9,190 nt of DNA from contig JAZULV010000127.1 in the NCBI GenBank assembly GCA_045603305.1, positions 1-9,190 on the forward strand, given 5' to 3'. Below, in pieces: positions 7,703 through 9,190 of the stretch (position 1 is its first letter; each line of letters starts with the position of its first letter). The DNA is from JAFRXK01 sp045603305. GTDB taxonomy: Bacteria > Bacillota > Clostridia > Lachnospirales > Lachnospiraceae. The translations under genes were made by a program, and so were the position numbers. A model generated the notes under the pieces. It was not told the DNA's origin. It was given only the letters and a program-made list of their open reading frames with translations, and did not search any database.

Positions 7703-7754
7703 ATATAATGACTCCTTTCAATTTCAGGTTTCTTCGTATTAATCTAAAGCCTGT

Positions 7755-7781
7755 CTAAGCTCCTAGCAGGAACTTAAGCAT
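7755..7781 (-). promoter_or_regulatory. Candidate leuS leader: nine-codon Leu-rich frame coinciding with a hairpin
   Basis: On the minus strand an ATG (7779-7781) opens the frame M-L-K-F-L-L-G-A-stop, with three Leu codons (CTT, CTG, CTA) out of eight. The same bases form a hairpin: TTAAGTTCCT pairs with AGGAGCTTAG around a GCT loop (plus-strand 7768-7777 and 7755-7764), with two wobble pairs. The 3' arm AGGAGC resembles the leuS ribosome binding site AGGAGT, so the GTTCCT segment could pair with either. There is no U run, so this is not a terminator. The mini-frame has no good ribosome binding site; if the promoter at 7792-7819 is right it would be nearly leaderless. Regulation by leucine supply is inference only. 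Confidence 0.35.
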
Positions 7782-7791
7782 ATTACATATA

Positions 7792-7819
7792 ATTCTATCG
7801 CAAATGACAGAAAAATCAA
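7792..7819 (-). promoter_or_regulatory. Possible leuS promoter
   Basis: On the minus strand TTGATT (7814-7819) and TAGAAT (7792-7797) are separated by 16 bases, four and five matches to consensus. It lies about 90 bases before the leuS ATG and downstream of the cotF terminator. It is a fair but not strong match, and transcription could start further upstream. Confidence 0.45.
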
Positions 7820-7877
7820 GCTTTTTTAATGCAACTACACGTTTATTATTACTTACTATCACAATTTCTTGACTCTA

Positions 7878-7944
7878 TTGCTAATAATTCTTGCAAATAA
7901 TAATTATTAGTGAGAAGAAGTAAATGAGCAAGGAGTATTAGCAA
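7878..7944. repeat. Overlapping inverted repeats with alternative pairing upstream of leuS
   Basis: CTAATAATT (7881-7889) is the perfect inverse of AATTATTAG (7902-7910), a 9-bp stem with a 12-base loop. The overlapping TTGCTAATA (7878-7886) is the perfect inverse of TATTAGCAA (7936-7944). The two pairings share bases and exclude each other. The region lies between the cotF terminator and the proposed leuS promoter and contains no gene. It could be a protein-binding site or, if transcribed, a switching leader; AT-richness makes chance possible. Confidence 0.35.
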
Positions 7945-7950
7945 CAATAT

Positions 7951-7994
7951 AAAAGTCCCGAAAAACCTATTGTATTAAGGTGTTTCGAGACTTT
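7951..7994 (-). terminator. Intrinsic terminator of the spore coat gene pair
   Basis: A 17-bp stem (7952-7968 with 7978-7994; CCCGAAAAACCT against AGGTGTTTCGAG, one wobble and one mismatch) closes on a nine-base loop, ATTGTATTA. On the minus strand it is followed by UUUUAUAUU. It lies about 80 bases after the CotF-like stop codon. Confidence 0.85.
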
Positions 7995-8074
7995 AATCTT
8001 TATATTAATTTTTCTATATTGATTATCATAACATTTTCAATATATGCTTATGCTGATTTACGCAAGGCATTTAC

Positions 8075-8320
8075 CTACTGCAAACTATACTTCTGCTTTA
8101 AGTTAGCAATCTTTGTCTGCTCTACTTCTTCTGCCGGATACCAGCCCTTTGCTGCCATCTTGCTGTACACTTCATCCTGCATACACAATGAATCGCTTAA
8201 TGCATTGTCAAAGACATTGTGTACATTTTTAGTTGAAGCCTCCATTGTTCCATGCAAATACAAATCACAGGTACCCTTTTCTAAAAGAAGAATGTTCTCC
8301 ATTAAATTTTTATCGCCCAT
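8075..8320 (-). CDS. CotF-family spore coat protein
   Basis: An 81-residue protein that is almost entirely a Coat F domain: LLLEKGTCDLYLHGTMEAS (11-29), then VFDNALSDSLCMQDEVY (36-52) and MAAKGWYPAEE (55-65), ending KQKYSLQ. The domain is predicted to be an all-helical, ferritin-like bundle. Family members are coat proteins of endospores or are produced in the mother cell during sporulation. There is no signal peptide or membrane segment, as expected. The ATG follows AGGAGG (8327-8332) with six bases of spacing. It lies 15 bases after the stop of a 57-aa gene and shares its transcript; a good terminator follows at 7951-7994. The exact place of the protein in the coat is unknown. Confidence 0.88.
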   Translation of the reverse strand: MGDKNLMENILLLEKGTCDLYLHGTMEASTKNVHNVFDNALSDSLCMQDEVYSKMAAKGWYPAEEVEQTKIANLKQKYSLQ

Positions 8321-8335
8321 TTTAAGCCTCCTAAA

Positions 8336-8509
8336 TTAAAGTAAATTGTATAAGCAGTCAAAAATCTGCTTATGCTTCTTTTCCATCTGCTCTACACATG
8401 CCTTAAGTTCCTGATCCTGTAACTGATTTGCAGTTTCCCTGCATTTAGTCTGAAAATACTTTTCATGACCTAATGCATCTTCAATGTATAAGAGTTCCTT
8501 AGTTGTCAT
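8336..8509 (-). CDS. Small helical protein encoded with the CotF-like gene
   Basis: A 57-residue frame from ATG (8507-8509) to TAA (8336-8338), preceded by a perfect AGGAGG (8519-8524) nine bases upstream. It begins MTTKELLYIEDALGHEKYF and ends QMEKKHKQIFDCLYNLL. The protein is charged and probably all helix, with three cysteines (23, 38, 52) and no membrane segment. Its size, composition and position directly before a CotF-family gene suggest a partner spore protein with a related helical fold; I recall such pairs in Lachnospiraceae but cannot assign a named family. The downstream gene starts 15 bases after its stop, so the two form an operon. A sporulation-type promoter may lie at 8539-8567. 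Because of its size it is easily missed in annotation. Confidence 0.8.
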   Translation of the reverse strand: MTTKELLYIEDALGHEKYFQTKCRETANQLQDQELKACVEQMEKKHKQIFDCLYNLL

Positions 8510-8538
8510 ATTCGTCAGCCTCCTATTTGTTTTTCACA

Positions 8539-8567
8539 TATAGTATGTTTCTAAATTAATAAATTAT
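8539..8567 (-). promoter_or_regulatory. Possible mother-cell sporulation sigma (SigE/SigK-like) promoter
   Basis: On the minus strand CATACTATA (8539-8547) fits the CATAnnnTA type of -10 used by the mother-cell sigma factors SigE and SigK. An ATA (8565-8567) lies 17 bases upstream, close to the SigE -35 spacing. The expected start is about 20-25 bases before the 57-aa gene start, which is tight but workable. Short AT-rich motifs like these arise by chance; the coat genes downstream add weight. Confidence 0.4.
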
Positions 8568-8692
8568 GTACTACTACTTTATCGTTTTAATTTGCGTATT
8601 ATAATATTAAAATAAACCCACTTATTGTACGTTCGTCGACTTGGAAAATGGCTTAGTCTTATGTATAATATATTGCACAACCTAGTTTGTGT

Positions 8693-8866
8693 TTATAATT
8701 GGATATTTTCTAATTCAAGTTCTAATTCACGAATGGTTTCGTTATACTCATCAGGGTCGCACCAAATAGTACAGATTCCATTCGTGATACACCAAGCGTT
8801 CTTGGCATTGTAAAATAATGCATTAATTATAGCATATCTCCCTTCTGCACTCGTAATATAAGTGCT
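8693..8866 (-). pseudogene. Start-less 57-codon frame, probable gene remnant
   Basis: A frame open from a TAA (8867-8869) to a TAA (8693-8695) reads STYITSAEGRYAI at one end and WCDPDEYNETIREL at the other, then an ELELELEN tail. The composition looks protein-like (aromatic, Cys and charged residues in sensible places), but no ATG, GTG or TTG is present near a ribosome binding site; an AAGGGAG sits only two bases before an out-of-frame ATG. The simplest reading is a truncated or frameshifted remnant of a small minus-strand gene. I do not recognise the family. A 10-bp inverted repeat (8727-8736, 8778-8787) lies inside. Between this frame and the spore genes (8525-8692) I see only AT-rich spacer and a near-palindrome at 8676-8691. 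Confidence 0.4.
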
Positions 8867-8893
8867 TTATATCTGAATTTTGGGTATAAAAAT

Positions 8894-8917
8894 AGCACCC
8901 TTTGCGCTTTGGGTGCT
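8894..8917 (-). terminator. Intrinsic terminator, active mainly on the minus strand
   Basis: AGCACCC (8894-8900) and GGGTGCT (8911-8917) form a perfect 7-bp GC-rich stem with a ten-base loop. The minus-strand reading continues as ATTTTTATA; the plus-strand reading continues as TTTGTT, so weak bidirectional action is possible. It follows the 25-codon frame ending at 8945. Confidence 0.75.
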
Positions 8918-8944
8918 TTTGTTGGTTTGATTATGCAGGCAGAA

Positions 8945-9022
8945 TTACATTTGTTTTAATTTCGCTTGTAGTTCTGCTATTTGGGCTTCAATTACTAGTT
9001 TTTCTGCTTTGACAGATTCGTA
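8945..9022 (-). pseudogene. Start-less coiled-coil fragment, probable C-terminal gene remnant
   Basis: A 25-codon frame lies between two stops and has no start before its final Met codon. It reads YESVKAEKLVIEAQIAELQ and then AKLKQM, a heptad-like helix typical of the C-terminal coiled coil of a larger protein. It is trapped between the terminator at 9021-9052 and the one at 8894-8917. It most likely survives from a deleted gene and brings that gene's own terminator with it. The parent family cannot be named. Confidence 0.35.
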
Positions 9023-9052
9023 TTAAAAGAGCAGAACTTTCGCCCTGCTCTT
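9021..9052 (-). terminator. Intrinsic terminator of the gene at the right edge
   Basis: AAGAGCAG (9027-9034) and CTGCTCTT (9045-9052) pair perfectly around a ten-base loop that can add G-U pairs. The minus-strand reading runs into UUUUAAUA. It lies 18 bases after the stop of the partial gene at 9070-9190. Confidence 0.85.
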
Positions 9053-9069
9053 CTAACTATACATTTTTA

Positions 9070-9190
9070 TTAAATTGTTTCTATTGCACTTGCCCCTTCT
9101 AGTGCTAGCCTTTCACAATAATCTACCAAGATTCTAATACCATTGAACCCTTTTTTTACAAGCTCATCTGTTAAATTTTCCCCATTGATA
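9070..9190 (-). CDS. C-terminal fragment of an unidentified protein (5' end outside window)
   Basis: The minus-strand frame is open from the right edge for 39 codons and stops at TAA 9070-9072. It reads NGENLTDELVKKGFNGIRI, then LVDYCERLALEGASAIETI, a soluble helix-rich tail with no membrane segment. A well-formed terminator follows within 20 bases, which supports a real gene end. I do not recognise the family. Confidence 0.6.
   Translation of the reverse strand, partial: INGENLTDELVKKGFNGIRILVDYCERLALEGASAIETI

Noticed and set aside
7703..7990. T-box riboswitch upstream of leuS
   Set aside because: I looked on the minus strand for the conserved T-box sequence around TGGnACCGCG and an associated terminator hairpin before leuS and found neither. 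The only hairpin close to leuS lacks a U run.
7980..8339. Plus-strand frame of 119 codons
   Set aside because: It is antisense to the CotF-like gene, which has clear family motifs and a ribosome binding site, and it starts inside a terminator stem.
8625..8813. Plus-strand frame of 62 codons
   Set aside because: It needs a TTG start without a ribosome binding site and lies antisense to a more protein-like minus-strand frame.

Overview
The window looks like chromosomal DNA from a low-GC, endospore-forming (or ancestrally spore-forming) member of the Clostridia, most likely Lachnospiraceae. This is inferred from AT-rich composition, strong AGGAGG-type ribosome binding sites, a clostridial-type leucyl-tRNA synthetase, a CotF-family spore coat gene, and a WYL regulator linked to a GyrI-like gene. 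No species can be named from the sequence alone. There is no CRISPR array, rRNA, tRNA or intact mobile element.

Layout. Positions 1-141 hold the 3' end of an unrecognised plus-strand gene. Positions 166-2556 are a plus-strand transcription unit: extended -10 promoter, a palindrome over the likely start site, a WYL-family transcription factor, a YjbR/DUF3795 fusion protein, and a GyrI-like ligand-binding protein whose frame is broken at a run of seven A. It ends at a strong terminator that also serves the convergent minus-strand genes. Everything from about 2590 to the right edge lies on the minus strand. In order of transcription from the right this is: an unidentified C-terminal fragment at the edge; two short start-less frames between terminators that look like gene remnants; a two-gene spore coat unit (a 57-aa helical protein plus CotF-like protein); leuS; a stand-alone LUD/DUF162 protein; and a lipoprotein putative metallopeptidase of the DUF885 family.

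How the genes fit together. The left operon is a plausible ligand-responsive module: the WYL protein would regulate its own operon through the palindrome, the GyrI-like protein would bind a small molecule or drug, and the fusion protein has an unknown job. Apart from the spore coat pair, the minus-strand genes appear to be separate transcription units (visible promoters and terminators between most of them) with no evident shared pathway.

Most notable points. (1) The GyrI-like gene reads as two frames that join into a family-like protein of about 210 residues if one A is added in the A7 tract at 2186-2192. (2) leuS has no visible T-box; instead a nine-codon reading frame with three leucine codons coincides with a hairpin whose 3' arm resembles the leuS ribosome binding site. 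(3) A 57-aa gene upstream of cotF has its own good ribosome binding site. I see no strong evidence for a wholly new multi-gene system.
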